Positions 44,344-56,215 of a stretch of DNA of 64,000 bases are shown in pieces. The DNA comes from Streptomyces seoulensis. Its GTDB lineage: Bacteria > Actinomycetota > Actinomycetes > Streptomycetales > Streptomycetaceae. Location of the stretch: assembly GCA_013364255.1 (NCBI GenBank), contig CP054936.1:2634853-2698852 (forward strand), given 5' to 3'. Position numbers and translations under genes: made by a program. Each line of letters starts with the position of its first letter. The stretch's first letter is position 1. The notes beneath the pieces were generated by a model. That model did not search any database, was not told the origin of the DNA, and saw only the letters and a program-made list of their open reading frames with translations.

Positions 44344-44761
44344 ACCGCTCGCTCCACGGGGCGGGGCGCAGCGTCTCGGAGTCCAGCCGGACCAGGACGC
44401 GGGCGCCGTGCGCGTAGGCCGTCGCGCCGTCGGCCGAGCAGAACCGGAAGCCGTACGTCAGGCCGGTGGTACCGAGCCGTTCCAGCCACAGGTGGACGGC
44501 GTACTCACCCGGCCGGGTCACCGGGGCGTCGTAGGTGATCCGCAGTTCCTTGACCGCGTTGCAGGCGTCGCCGGCGGCGGCCCAGTCGCCCTCGAAGCGG
44601 AAACCGTGGCCGCTCCACAGCTCGGACCAGGCGCGCTCCACCAGCAGCGGGTAGCGCGCGTTGTGCAGCAGGCCGAGCGCGTCCAGGTCGTCGAAGTGCA
44701 CGTCGACGGGGATCAGCCGGCCGTACGACAGGGCGGGGACGGCGGGGGCCTGGACGGTCAC
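44303..44761 (-). CDS. Acyl-CoA thioesterase, hotdog fold (4HBT family)
   Basis: 152 residues from GTG 44761. Hotdog-fold motif near the N-terminus: VDVHFDDLDALGLLHNARYPLLVERA, with catalytic Asp in the D-x-D-x-x-G-x-x-HN region. The strand pattern ELRITYDAPVTRPGEY and FCSADGATAYAHGARVLV follows. Hydrolyses an acyl-CoA thioester; substrate unknown. Its last 41 bp overlap the 3' end of the MFS gene on the opposite strand. Confidence 0.9.
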   Translation of the reverse strand: MTVQAPAVPALSYGRLIPVDVHFDDLDALGLLHNARYPLLVERAWSELWSGHGFRFEGDWAAAGDACNAVKELRITYDAPVTRPGEYAVHLWLERLGTTGLTYGFRFCSADGATAYAHGARVLVRLDSETLRPAPWSERFRAAGRELLRPDH

Positions 44762-44914
44762 GGGGTGCTCCTGGGGGGTGCGGTGGGGCGGTGCGGCGGT
44801 ACTGCGCGGTCCATCCTAAGCGGTCGCTCAGCGCGGCTTTCGAACGGAGCATCGCCGCGCACCCCCGACAATGGTTTTCGGACACCTCACGTACAGAGAA
44901 AGCGAAACCCCACC

Positions 44915-46300
44915 ATGGACCTCGGCGTGCGCTGGAAACTGCACGGTGACGGGCGCACGCCCGCACCCGGAGCGGTGGTCCGGCCCGACGAACGGCTCTC
45001 CTGGCCCCGCACGGTCGGGCTCGGCGCCCAGCACGTCGTGGCCATGTTCGGCGCCTCCTTCGTGGCCCCCGTGCTCATGGGCCTCGACCCCAACCTCGCG
45101 ATCATGATGTCCGGCGTCGCGACGGTGATCTTCCTGCTCGCCACCCGCGGCCGGGTCCCCAGCTACCTGGGCTGCTCGCTGTCGTTCGTGGGCGTCGCCG
45201 CGGTGATCCGGGCCCAGGGCGGCACGAGCGCAACGGTCACCGGCGCGGTGCTGGTCGTCGGCGCGGTGCTGTTCCTGATCGGGCTCGCCGTCCAGCGGTT
45301 CGGGGCGCGGATCATCCACGCCGCGATGCCGCCGGTCGTCACCGGCGCGGTGGTGATGCTGATCGGCTTCAACCTCGCCCCGGTCACCGCCTCCACCTAC
45401 TGGCCGCAGGACCAGTGGACGGCGCTGCTGGTGATGCTGTTCACCGGACTGGCCGTGGTCTGCCTGCGCGGCTTCTGGTCCCGCATCGCGATCTTCCTCG
45501 GCCTGGTCTTCGGGTACGCCCTGTCCTGGGCGCTCGACCGGATCTTCGGCAGGATCCACTCCGCGGACGGGTCGGGCAAGGTCACCGACCACTGGCGCCT
45601 GGACCTCTCCGGCGTCGGCAAGGCCGACTGGGTCGGGCTGCCGACCTTCCACGGACCGGCCTTCCACTGGTCGGCGATCCTGGTGGCGCTGCCCGTCGTC
45701 ATCGCGCTGGTCGCGGAGAACGCCGGACACGTCAAGGCGGTCGGCGAGATGACCGGCGACCCGCTGGACGACAAGCTCGGCACGGCCATCTCGGCCGACG
45801 GCGTCGCCTCGGTGCTGTCGACGGCGGTGGGCGGCCCGCCCAACACCACCTACTCCGAGAACATCGGCGTGATGGCCGCCACCCGCGTGTACTCCACCGC
45901 CGCCTACTGGGCCGCCGCCGGCTTCGCGCTGCTGTTCGGCCTGTGCCCGAAGTTCGGCGCGGTCGTCGCCGCGATCCCCGGCGGCGTCCTCGGCGGCATC
46001 ACCGTCATCCTGTACGGCATGATCGGCCTGCTCGGCGCGCAGATCTGGCTCAACGCCAAGGTCGACCTGCGCAACCCGCTGAACCTGGTGCCGGCCGCGG
46101 CGGGCATCATCATCGGCGTCGGCAACGTCAGTATGAAGTTCACCGACACCTTCTCGCTCAGCGGCATCGCGCTCGGCACGATCGTCGTCATCACCGGGTA
46201 CCACGCGCTGCGCGCCTTCGCGCCCGCGCACCTCAAGAAGCAGGAACCGCTCCTGGACGAGGGCACGTCGTCCTACGACGAGGGGCGCGCCGAGCGGTAG
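44915..46300 (+). CDS. Uracil/xanthine permease (NCS2 family)
   Basis: 461 residues from ATG 44915 (AGAGAAAGCG upstream). About 14 membrane segments with NCS2 hallmarks: LGAQHVVAMFGASFVAPVL at the N-terminus, the ENAGHVKAVGEMTG motif with the substrate-binding Glu (about 270), and GGPPNTTYSENIGVMAATRVYST. Closest to UraA-like uracil permeases. Proton-coupled import of uracil or another nucleobase. No regulator is adjacent. Confidence 0.94.
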   Translation: MDLGVRWKLHGDGRTPAPGAVVRPDERLSWPRTVGLGAQHVVAMFGASFVAPVLMGLDPNLAIMMSGVATVIFLLATRGRVPSYLGCSLSFVGVAAVIRAQGGTSATVTGAVLVVGAVLFLIGLAVQRFGARIIHAAMPPVVTGAVVMLIGFNLAPVTASTYWPQDQWTALLVMLFTGLAVVCLRGFWSRIAIFLGLVFGYALSWALDRIFGRIHSADGSGKVTDHWRLDLSGVGKADWVGLPTFHGPAFHWSAILVALPVVIALVAENAGHVKAVGEMTGDPLDDKLGTAISADGVASVLSTAVGGPPNTTYSENIGVMAATRVYSTAAYWAAAGFALLFGLCPKFGAVVAAIPGGVLGGITVILYGMIGLLGAQIWLNAKVDLRNPLNLVPAAAGIIIGVGNVSMKFTDTFSLSGIALGTIVVITGYHALRAFAPAHLKKQEPLLDEGTSSYDEGRAER

Positions 46301-46374
46301 CCGCGATTCGCCCGTTGTGGGGAACGGCGGGGCGGTCGGCGGTGCGGGCGGCGCGGGGCTGGGACGCTGCCCCC

Positions 46375-47070
46375 ATGGGGCACTCGGTACGACTCACCCG
46401 CCGCCCGGACACCGTGGACGCGGTCCTCACGCGGATGCGCTCGCTGGCGGCCACCCTGCCGGAGCGGGACGGGATCGCGGTCTTCAACCGCGTCTACCTC
46501 ACCGTCACCGAGGCCGTCGGCCACCGGCTGACCGCCGGACGCTTCACGGACCCGCACGCCGCGGCCACGCTGGACGTGCGGTTCGCCGGGCGCTACCTCG
46601 CCGCCGTGGACGCGGCGGACCGGGGGCGGCGCCCGCCCGCCTGCTGGCGCCCGCTGTTCCAGCTCCGCCGCCATCCCGGCGTACGCCCGCTCCAGTTCGC
46701 GCTGGCCGGCGTCAACGCGCACATCGGCCACGACCTGGCCCTCGCCGTCGTGGACGCCTCTCTCGCCCTCGGATGCGAACCGGAGGACCTGGAGAGCGAC
46801 TTCGACCGCGTCGGCGACCTGCTGGCCGCGCTGGAGGAACGGGTCCGCGAGGAGCTGATGCCGGGGCCCGACCTGCTCCAGATCGCCGATCCGCTCACCC
46901 ATCTGCTGAGCGCGTGGAGCCTGGAGCGCGCCCGGGACGCCGCCTGGTCGAGCGCGCGGGCGCTGTGGGCGCTGCGCCGACTGCCGGACGTGGCCGAGGA
47001 GTTCGCCCAGCGGCTGGACGCGGCGGTCGGCTTCGCCGGGCGCATGATGCTCACCCCGCTGCCGCACTGA
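46375..47070 (+). CDS. DUF5995 family protein
   Basis: 231 residues from ATG 46375. Helical protein with conserved FNRVYLTVTEAVGHRL and HIGHDLALAVVDA; the conserved His residues (NAHIGHDL) could bind metal or be catalytic. It has no signal peptide or membrane helix. Relatives are annotated only as DUF5995. It stands between the nucleobase permease and the LLM oxidoreductase, all plus strand, with 74 and 121 bp gaps, so weakly operonic. Confidence 0.85.
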   Translation: MGHSVRLTRRPDTVDAVLTRMRSLAATLPERDGIAVFNRVYLTVTEAVGHRLTAGRFTDPHAAATLDVRFAGRYLAAVDAADRGRRPPACWRPLFQLRRHPGVRPLQFALAGVNAHIGHDLALAVVDASLALGCEPEDLESDFDRVGDLLAALEERVREELMPGPDLLQIADPLTHLLSAWSLERARDAAWSSARALWALRRLPDVAEEFAQRLDAAVGFAGRMMLTPLPH

Positions 47071-47191
47071 CCCGCCCCGCCCCGCTCCGGCGCGGCCACG
47101 GCCGCGGGCCCCGGCCGGGCGCCGGGGAACTCTCGGGTGATCACTGTACGTTGACCGGTGGACACCGACGATCACGAAGGAGCGCACCGGC

Positions 47192-48118
47192 ATGGCGACA
47201 CGGCTGGGACTGGGTCTCCCGCAGAACCGTCAGTACGACCTCGGCACGGACGTGCCCGACGTGGCCCGCGCCGCCGAACGCATCGGCTACGACAGCCTCT
47301 GGGTGTACGAACGGGCCCTGTTCCCGGAGCCCGCCACCCAGGGCCTGTACGGCATCGAGGGCCTGCCCTGGCCCGACGCCTACCGGCATGTGGCCGACCC
47401 GCTGGTCACGCTCACCCTGGCCGCGGCGGCCACCGAGCGGGTGAGCCTGGGCAGCAGCGTGCTCGTCGCGCCGCTGCACACGCCGTTCCAGCTCGCCAAG
47501 GCCCTCGCCTCGCTCGACGCGGCCAGCGGCGGCCGGGTGCTCGCCGGCTTCGGCACCGGCTGGTCCCTGGACGAGTACGCGGCCTCGGGGATCCGGCCGA
47601 TCAAGGAGCGCGGGCGGGTGCTGGACGAGGTGATCGACGTCTGCCGCGCGGTGTGGGGCCCGGACCCGGTGCGCCACACCGGCCCGCTGACCTCGATCGA
47701 CTCGGCCCTGGTCGGCCCCAAGCCCGCCCGGCCCATTCCCATCCTGCTGGCCGCCGGCACCGGCCGGGCGCGGGAGCGGCTGGTCGAGCACGCCGACGGC
47801 TGGCTGCCGACCGCCACCGGCCTGGAGCAGGTCGCCGACCAGTGGCACGCGCTCCAGGACCTGGCCGCCGAGCGCGGCCGGCAGCAGCCGATCCGGACGG
47901 TGCTGCGGGTGAACGCCCGCTACCGGGCCAAGCGCGAAGGCGGCGACCGCAGGCCCTTTAACGGCGGCGCCGAGCAGATCGCGGCCGACCTGCTCCCCTA
48001 CGCCGAACTCGGCCTGGAGGAGATCCTGGTCGACGTGCAGAGCACCCCGCGCGACGCCGAGGAGCTCAAGGACGTCGCCGCCGAGGTGTACGAGGCGGCG
48101 CGGGCGGCCGGACTGTGA
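47192..48118 (+). CDS. F420-dependent LLM-class oxidoreductase
   Basis: 308 residues from ATG 47192 behind AAGGAG. Luciferase-like TIM barrel: LGLPQNRQYDLGTDVPDVARAAER, GYDSLWVYERALFPEP, TERVSLGSSVLVAPLHTPFQLAKALASLD and GTGWSLDEYAASG. Contains GLPWPDAYRHVADPL and the PIPILLAAGTGRARER segment typical of the TIGR03619-type F420 group. Uses F420 (or FMN) for hydride transfer; substrate unknown. Convergent with davB, 16 bp between stops. Confidence 0.92.
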   Translation: MATRLGLGLPQNRQYDLGTDVPDVARAAERIGYDSLWVYERALFPEPATQGLYGIEGLPWPDAYRHVADPLVTLTLAAAATERVSLGSSVLVAPLHTPFQLAKALASLDAASGGRVLAGFGTGWSLDEYAASGIRPIKERGRVLDEVIDVCRAVWGPDPVRHTGPLTSIDSALVGPKPARPIPILLAAGTGRARERLVEHADGWLPTATGLEQVADQWHALQDLAAERGRQQPIRTVLRVNARYRAKREGGDRRPFNGGAEQIAADLLPYAELGLEEILVDVQSTPRDAEELKDVAAEVYEAARAAGL

Positions 48119-48134
48119 CCGCCCGCGGCCGGCG

Positions 48135-49832
48135 TCAGTCCTCGGGCAGCTCGACGGGCGCGATCTCGTCGTAGACGTCGCCCGGACCGGGGTTGGTGGC
48201 GTCGGTGCCGCCGCCGAAGTGGTGCATCACGCCCCACACCGCGTTCAGCGCGGTCTGCACGGCGCCCTCCGCCCAGCCGGCCGTCCAGGAGATGTCGTCG
48301 CCGGCCAGGAAGATGCCCCGCTTGTCCTCGGGCAGCCGGTCCTGCATGAAGTGCGTGAACAGGCGCCGCTGGTAGCGGTAGTGGCCGGGCAGGTTGGCCT
48401 TGAACGCGCCCATGAAGTACGGCTCGTTCTCCCAGGACACCGTCACCGGGTTGCCGATCACGTGCGCCCGGATGTCGACGTTCGGGTAGATCTCGCCGAG
48501 CGACTTCAGCATGACCTCCATCCGCTCGTTCGCGGACAGCGGCAGCCACTTGAGGCTGTCGTCGCACCAGGTGTAGGAGAGGCAGATCACGGCGGGCTTG
48601 TCCGGCCCGTCGTCCAGCAGGTAGGTGCCGCGGGTCATCCGGTCGGTCAGCGTCATCGACATGACGTCCCGGCCCGTCTGCTCGTCCTTGTCCAGCCAGA
48701 ACGGCCGGTCCACCGGCACGAACAGCTTGCTGGACTCCATGTAGTGGGTGCGCTCGATCGCCGTCCAGTGGTCGATCGGGAACAGCTCGTCGTCGCACTG
48801 GATCTTGGACAGCAGCATCCAGGACTGGGCGGTGAAGATCGCCGCCCGGTAGGTGCGGATGTCGCCGCTCGCGTCGGTCACCGTGATCCGGTTGCCGGCG
48901 GTGCGGTTCAGCCGGGTCACGGCCGGGCGCGGCTCGCCAGCCACGTGCAGCGACTGCAGCGAGGTGCCGTAGGGCCAGTGGACGATCTTCTCCGGCTCGC
49001 GCTCCCACAGGCGCAGCGGCAGCTGCTGGGAGCCGCCGACGATGCCGCGGTGGTGGTCGTCGGCCTCGGTGTAGACGACGCGCAGGATCTCCAGGATGGA
49101 GTTGGGGAAGTCGGTGTCCCAGCCGCCGGTGCCGAAGCCGACCTGGCCGAAGATCTCGCGCTGCCGGAAGGACTTGAACGCCTCGGAGTCGCAGAGGAAG
49201 CCGTAGAAGGTCTGGTTGTCCAGCTTCTCCACCAGCTTCGCCCAGATCTCGCGGATGCGCGGCACGTCCCGCTCGCGCAGGGCGCGGTTCATGTCGGAGA
49301 AGTCGGCGCCCTCCTCCAGGCACCGGCCCCAGGCGTCGGCGACGTCCCGGTAGACCTGCGGCAGGTCGGCGATCGTCTCGGCGTAGTGCGACTCGCCCTT
49401 GAGGTCGACGACGGTGGACGGGGTCGTCTCGGCGAGCGGGTTGGGGAAGGGGCGGGTGGTGAGGCCGACCAGGTCGATGTAGTGCTGGAGGGCGGTGGAG
49501 GACGGCGGGAAGCGCATGGCGCCCATCTCCGCGGTCAGCGACGCGTCGCAGCCCTCGAAGCCGACGGTGCGCAGCCGGCCGCCGATCCGGTCGGCCTCGT
49601 AGACGACGGGCTTGAGGCCCATCTTCATCAGCTCGTAGGCGGCGACGACGCCGGACAGGCCGCCGCCGATGACCGCGACCTCGGCGCCCAGCTCGGTCGC
49701 GGGGATCTGGCCGAGGCCCGCCGGGTGGGCGAGGAAGTCGTCGTAGGCGTAGGGGAAGTCCGGGCCGAACATGGTGATCGGCGGCTGCTGCTCGTCGGCG
49801 TGCTCGACGGCGTTGGGCACCGTGGACGTCAT
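48135..49832 (-). CDS. davB: Lysine 2-monooxygenase-like flavin amine oxidase
   Basis: 565 residues from ATG 49832. FAD dinucleotide motif VAVIGGGLSG at residues 52-61, VVYEADRIGGRLRT, and the C-terminal FAD motif GIFLAGDDISWTAGWAEGAVQTALNAVWG. It resembles Pseudomonas DavB closely over its whole length as I remember it (FGPDFPYAYDDFLAHPAGLG, GFGTGGWDTDFPNSILEI, SMTLTDRMTRGTYL). DavB oxidatively decarboxylates L-lysine to 5-aminovaleramide. The next gene downstream in the operon direction is upstream here: davA (60 bp apart) hydrolyses that amide. Trp/Phe 2-monooxygenase is an alternative. Confidence 0.86.
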   Translation of the reverse strand: MTSTVPNAVEHADEQQPPITMFGPDFPYAYDDFLAHPAGLGQIPATELGAEVAVIGGGLSGVVAAYELMKMGLKPVVYEADRIGGRLRTVGFEGCDASLTAEMGAMRFPPSSTALQHYIDLVGLTTRPFPNPLAETTPSTVVDLKGESHYAETIADLPQVYRDVADAWGRCLEEGADFSDMNRALRERDVPRIREIWAKLVEKLDNQTFYGFLCDSEAFKSFRQREIFGQVGFGTGGWDTDFPNSILEILRVVYTEADDHHRGIVGGSQQLPLRLWEREPEKIVHWPYGTSLQSLHVAGEPRPAVTRLNRTAGNRITVTDASGDIRTYRAAIFTAQSWMLLSKIQCDDELFPIDHWTAIERTHYMESSKLFVPVDRPFWLDKDEQTGRDVMSMTLTDRMTRGTYLLDDGPDKPAVICLSYTWCDDSLKWLPLSANERMEVMLKSLGEIYPNVDIRAHVIGNPVTVSWENEPYFMGAFKANLPGHYRYQRRLFTHFMQDRLPEDKRGIFLAGDDISWTAGWAEGAVQTALNAVWGVMHHFGGGTDATNPGPGDVYDEIAPVELPED

Positions 49833-49891
49833 GGGGTACGGACTCCTTGCGCGGGAAGAACGGGGTGCGGGCGGGGTGCGGGCCGGGAGGC

Positions 49892-50680
49892 TCAGACGAG
49901 GGACCCGTACAGGCCGGGGCGGCGGTCGGCGAGGTACGGGTTGCTCTCGCGGGAGGCTGCGAGGAGGGCCGGGTCCGCGTCGGCGAGGATCAGCTCCTCG
50001 GCGCGGCCGGCCCGGGCGCGGGCGACGCCGTCGGGGCCGGCGAGGGCGGACAGTCCGGTGAACTCGAACTCGCCTTCGCGGCCGGTGCGATTGGCGTACG
50101 CGACGTACATCTGGTTCTCGAAGGCGCGCACCGGTACGAGGGATTCGGCGACGAACTGGTACGGGTGCATGAGCGCCGTCGGGACGAGGAGGAGGTCGGT
50201 GCCGGCCAGGGCGTGGCCGCGCACGTTCTCCGGGAACTCCACGTCGTAGCAGATCAGCAGGCCCACGGTCAGGCCGTTCAGCTCGGCCTGGACGACCGGC
50301 TGGTCGCCCGGGGTGAAGTGGTCGCGCTCGAAGCCGCCGAAGAGGTGGGTCTTGCGGTGGTTGGCGAGGCGGGCGCCGTCGGCGGAGATCAGCTGGGCGG
50401 AGTTGAAGACGGACCCGCCTTCGCGCTCCGGGTAGCCGTAGGCGACCGCGAGGCCGTGCCGGGTCGCCAGCTCGGCGACCGCGTCGGCGCCGTCGCCGTC
50501 GGCGGACTCGGCGAGGCGGGCGATGTCGTCGCCGATGGCGTAGCCGGTCAGGAACATCTCGGGGGCGAGGAGGAGTGCGGCGCCCGCGGCGGCGGCGCGG
50601 GCGGCCGCAGCGTCGAGGACCTTCAGGTTCTCGACGACGGAGCCGGGGCGGCCGGAGCTCTGGAGCAGGGCGGTGCGCAT
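49892..50680 (-). CDS. davA: 5-aminovaleramidase-like carbon-nitrogen hydrolase
   Basis: 262 residues from ATG 50680. Nitrilase superfamily with intact triad: Glu41 (PEMFLTGY), Lys110 (RKTHLF) and Cys144 (LLICYDVEFPEN). The sequence resembles DavA of Pseudomonas, which hydrolyses 5-aminovaleramide to 5-aminovalerate. Its gene is just upstream of davB, the enzyme making that amide. GTTGCG-type repeats lie 79-140 bp upstream of its start. Confidence 0.87.
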   Translation of the reverse strand: MRTALLQSSGRPGSVVENLKVLDAAAARAAAAGAALLLAPEMFLTGYAIGDDIARLAESADGDGADAVAELATRHGLAVAYGYPEREGGSVFNSAQLISADGARLANHRKTHLFGGFERDHFTPGDQPVVQAELNGLTVGLLICYDVEFPENVRGHALAGTDLLLVPTALMHPYQFVAESLVPVRAFENQMYVAYANRTGREGEFEFTGLSALAGPDGVARARAGRAEELILADADPALLAASRESNPYLADRRPGLYGSLV

Positions 50681-50758
50681 GGATTCCTCGCGGTGCGGGG
50701 GTTCTTCGGGGGGCGGTTAGACGGTACGGGCGGGTGGATGGGGGGTACAAGCGGTCGC

Positions 50759-50819
50759 CGTTGCGCGGGAGTGGGGGGTTCGTTGCGTACGGAAGGGGGT
50801 GTACGGCGATTCGTTGTGC
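50759..50819. promoter_or_regulatory. Three phased GTTGCG-type repeats upstream of davA
   Basis: GTTGCG at 50760, TTCGTTGCG with its core at 50782, and ATTCGTTGTG with its core at 50812; core distances are 22 and 30 bp, close to two and three helical turns. The same motif recurs before the permease. An Lrp-type octamer wrapping DNA would need exactly such phased sites. The regulator gene lies in the same cluster. Confidence 0.6.
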
Positions 50820-50977
50820 GGGGAGTTGTCTCTCCCCCACCTCGCCCACCCACCCGCCCGCCCGCCCGACTCGGTGGGGTGAGAGGTCACCCTCCCCGGG
50901 GCCCCGCCCCGGACCCCGGCGGGGGCTGCGCCCCCTGACCCCCGCTTGAGACCCGCGTGCGGCGCCCGGACACGCCT

Positions 50978-51008
50978 CCGCCCCCGGAGCCGGTGAGGCC
51001 GGGGGCGG
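50978..51008 (-). terminator. Terminator hairpin after the Lrp gene
   Basis: CCGCCCCCGG and CCGGGGGCGG, 10-bp perfect arms around an 11-base loop, 37 bp beyond the Lrp stop. Confidence 0.7.
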
Positions 51009-51044
51009 TGTGGGCTGCGGGGCGGTTTCCACCAGCCCGCGGCG

Positions 51045-51497
51045 TCACGTCGGGGAGCCCGACGAGTAGCGGCGCAGGAGGGGGGAGAGGACCAGGACCG
51101 ACTTGGTGCGTTCCACGAACGGCTCGCCCGCGATGCGTTCGAGGACGCGTTCGAAGTGGCGCATGTCCGCGGCGAAGACCTGGGCGATCGCGTCCGCGTC
51201 GCCGGTGACGGTGGAGGCGGACACCACCTCCTGGTAGCGCTCCAGGCCCCGCTGGATGGTCTCCGGGGAGGTGTTGCGCCGGCAGTGGATCTCGACGTAC
51301 CCCTCGGTCTCCCAGCCGAGCGCCGCCGGGTCGACCCGGACGGTGAAGCCGGTGATGGCTCCGGTGGCGCGCAGCCTGTCCACGCGCCGCTTGACGGCGG
51401 GTGCGGACAGGCCGACGAGCTGCCCGATGTCCGCGTAGGAGCGGCGGGCGTCCTCGGCGAGGGCGTGCACGATGCGTTCGTCGAGATCGTTCAGCAC
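51045..51497 (-). CDS. Lrp/AsnC family regulator of the lysine/permease cluster
   Basis: 150 residues from GTG/ATG-type start at 51497 (MLNDLDERIVHALAEDARRS). HTH YADIGQLVGLSAPAVKRRVDRL (about 22-43), then the AsnC/RAM domain (about 65-140) with YQEVVSASTVTGDADAIAQV. It begins 10 bp after the stop of the amino-acid permease on the same strand, so the two are co-transcribed. It is the best candidate to bind the GTTGCG repeats upstream of both davA and the permease. Confidence 0.93.
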   Translation of the reverse strand: MLNDLDERIVHALAEDARRSYADIGQLVGLSAPAVKRRVDRLRATGAITGFTVRVDPAALGWETEGYVEIHCRRNTSPETIQRGLERYQEVVSASTVTGDADAIAQVFAADMRHFERVLERIAGEPFVERTKSVLVLSPLLRRYSSGSPT

Positions 51498-51507
51498 AGT
51501 GGGTGGA

Positions 51508-52980
51508 TCACTTTTCGGAAGGCGCGGCGAGACGGGAGCGGCGGTAGCCGTACCCGAAGTAGAACACGAGCCCGACCGCCATCCAGATTCCGAAGACCAC
51601 CCAGGTGACGGCCGAGAGGCTGCCCATCATCCAGACGCACAGGACGAAGCCGATCGCGGGCAGCAGCGGGGACAGCGGCACGCGGAAGGTGCGGCGCATA
51701 CCGGGACGGGTCCGGCGCAGCACCACGACCGCCACGTTGACGAGCGCGAAGGCGAAGAGCGTGCCGATGCTGGTGGCGTCGGCGAGCTGGCCCAGCGGGA
51801 CGGCGGCGGCCAGCACGCCGCAGAACAGCGACACGATCACCGTGTTGGCGCGCGGCGCGCCGGTCTTCGGGTGGACGCGGGAGAACACCTTGGGCACCAG
51901 GCCGTCGCGGGACATCGCGAACAGGATGCGGGTCTGGCCGTACAGGACGGTCAGGACGACGCTGGCGATGGCGACGACCGCGCACGCGGCCAGCAGGGTG
52001 CCCCAGAAGGACTGGCCGGTGACCTCGCGCATGATCTGGGCGAGGGCCGCCTCCGAGTCGGTGAACTGCCGCCAGGGCTTGGCGCCCACGGCGACGGCGG
52101 CGACCAGGACGTAGAGCGCGGTCACGATGACCAGCGACAGCATGATCGCGCGGGGCAGGTCACGTTGGGCGTCCTTGGCCTCCTCGCCGGCGGTGGAGGC
52201 GGCGTCGAAGCCGATGTAGGAGAAGAACAGCGTCGCGCCCGCCGCACTGACGCCGCCCATGCCCAGCGGCATGAAGTGGGCGTAGTTGCCGCTGCGGAAG
52301 CCCTGGACGCCGATGGCGCAGAACAGCACCAGCGAGGCGATCTTCACGCAGACCATGACGGTGTTGGCGCGCGCGGACTCCTTGGCGCCGCCCATCAGGA
52401 AGACCATGGCGAGCAGGACGACGATCAGCGCCGGCAGGTTGAAGACGCCGCCGTCGCCGGGCGGCTCGGACAGCGCGGCCGGGAGGGTGACGCCGATGGT
52501 CCCCTTGAGCAGTTCGTTGAGGTACTCGCCCCAGCCGACGGCCACGGCGGCCACCGACACGCCGTACTCCAGCAGCAGGCACCAGCCGCACACCCAGGCG
52601 ATCAGCTCGCCCATCGTTGCGTACGCGTACGAGTAGGAGGAGCCGGAGACAGGGATCGTGCCGGCCAGTTCGGCGTACGACAGGGCGGAGAACAGCGCGG
52701 TGAGGCCGGCGATCACGAAGGACAGCGTGACGGCGGGACCGGCCTTGGGCACGGCCTGCCCGAGGACCACGAAGATGCCGGTGCCGAGGGTGGCGCCGAT
52801 GCTGATCATGGTGAGCTGCCACAGCCCGAGGGACCGCCTGAGGGTCCCTCCTTCGCCCTGGCCGCCCTCGGCGACCAGGCGTTCCACGGGCTTGCGCCGC
52901 ATCAGGCGGGCGCCGACGGACGGGGGGACGGGGGTGGTGCGGTCGTGCGGTGGTGCACTGGGGGCGCCTCGGTCGAGCAC
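51508..52980 (-). CDS. APC family amino-acid permease (cationic amino acid type)
   Basis: 490 residues from GTG 52980 (VLDRGAPSAPP), GGAG 6 bases upstream. About 12-14 membrane helices. Landmarks of the CAT/YfnA group: QLTMISIGATLGTGIFVVLGQAVPKAGPA, ALSYAELAGTIPVSGSSYSYAYATMGE, FFSYIGFDAASTAGEEAKDAQRDLPRAI. Likely imports lysine, arginine or a related amino acid, which fits the adjoining davBA genes. It is co-transcribed with the Lrp regulator. Three phased GTTGCG repeats lie upstream (53145-53201). Confidence 0.92.
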   Translation of the reverse strand: MLDRGAPSAPPHDRTTPVPPSVGARLMRRKPVERLVAEGGQGEGGTLRRSLGLWQLTMISIGATLGTGIFVVLGQAVPKAGPAVTLSFVIAGLTALFSALSYAELAGTIPVSGSSYSYAYATMGELIAWVCGWCLLLEYGVSVAAVAVGWGEYLNELLKGTIGVTLPAALSEPPGDGGVFNLPALIVVLLAMVFLMGGAKESARANTVMVCVKIASLVLFCAIGVQGFRSGNYAHFMPLGMGGVSAAGATLFFSYIGFDAASTAGEEAKDAQRDLPRAIMLSLVIVTALYVLVAAVAVGAKPWRQFTDSEAALAQIMREVTGQSFWGTLLAACAVVAIASVVLTVLYGQTRILFAMSRDGLVPKVFSRVHPKTGAPRANTVIVSLFCGVLAAAVPLGQLADATSIGTLFAFALVNVAVVVLRRTRPGMRRTFRVPLSPLLPAIGFVLCVWMMGSLSAVTWVVFGIWMAVGLVFYFGYGYRRSRLAAPSEK

Positions 52981-53124
52981 GCGCGGCTCCTTGTCGCTGC
53001 GGGTCTTCAGCGGCGGGGACCGGTGGCGCCCCGTCCCGGGGGGACCCACCGAGCGGGGTCCCTGCCGCGCCACGTACAGCGCAGACCCTATGAGGCCGGG
53101 CGTCGCGGTCGTAATGCAGCAACC

Positions 53125-53201
53125 TTGCGTGTCTCCGCATGATCGTTGCGTTGCTCGGCGCTGAGCGGACGTTCGTTGCGCGGGTGCTTTCGACCGTTGC
53201 G
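53125..53201. promoter_or_regulatory. GTTGCG-type repeats upstream of the permease
   Basis: TTGCG at 53125, and GTTGCG cores at 53145, 53175 and 53196; core distances are 20, 30 and 21 bp. The copy at 53172-53180 reads TTCGTTGCG, identical to the davA copy. The region starts about 145 bp from the permease GTG. Putative Lrp sites shared with davA. Confidence 0.6.
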
Positions 53202-53252
53202 CGCCCGACGTACGGGTGCGCCCCTTATCGCCCCGGTGGCCCGGAACGCCGT

Positions 53253-53294
53253 ACGGCCCCCGTCCGGCCCCGTGACGGGGCGGGCGGGGGCCGT
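53253..53294 (-). terminator. Terminator hairpin after guaB1
   Basis: Outer arms ACGGCCCCCG and CGGGGGCCGT enclose an inner GCCCCGT/ACGGGGC hairpin, about 60 bp after the guaB1 stop. Confidence 0.7.
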
Positions 53295-53355
53295 GGGGGC
53301 TGTGGGGGCCGCTGGGCGCGGGAAGGATACGGCTCGGCTCCGGCGGCCGGGCGGG

Positions 53356-56113
<2,758 letters not shown>

Positions 56114-56215
56114 GGCGATCTCCTCACTGCTGTTCACACTCTGGATTCGCCGTTCATCCTTGCAGATCCGGCGCGCAGGATCAGCCCTGATGAGAGCCGT
56201 TCACGTAGCTGACGC

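Noticed and set aside
48219..50249. 676-codon plus-strand open frame opposite davB-davA
   Set aside because: Mirror of the GC3 bias of the amine oxidase and amidase genes, both with intact motifs.
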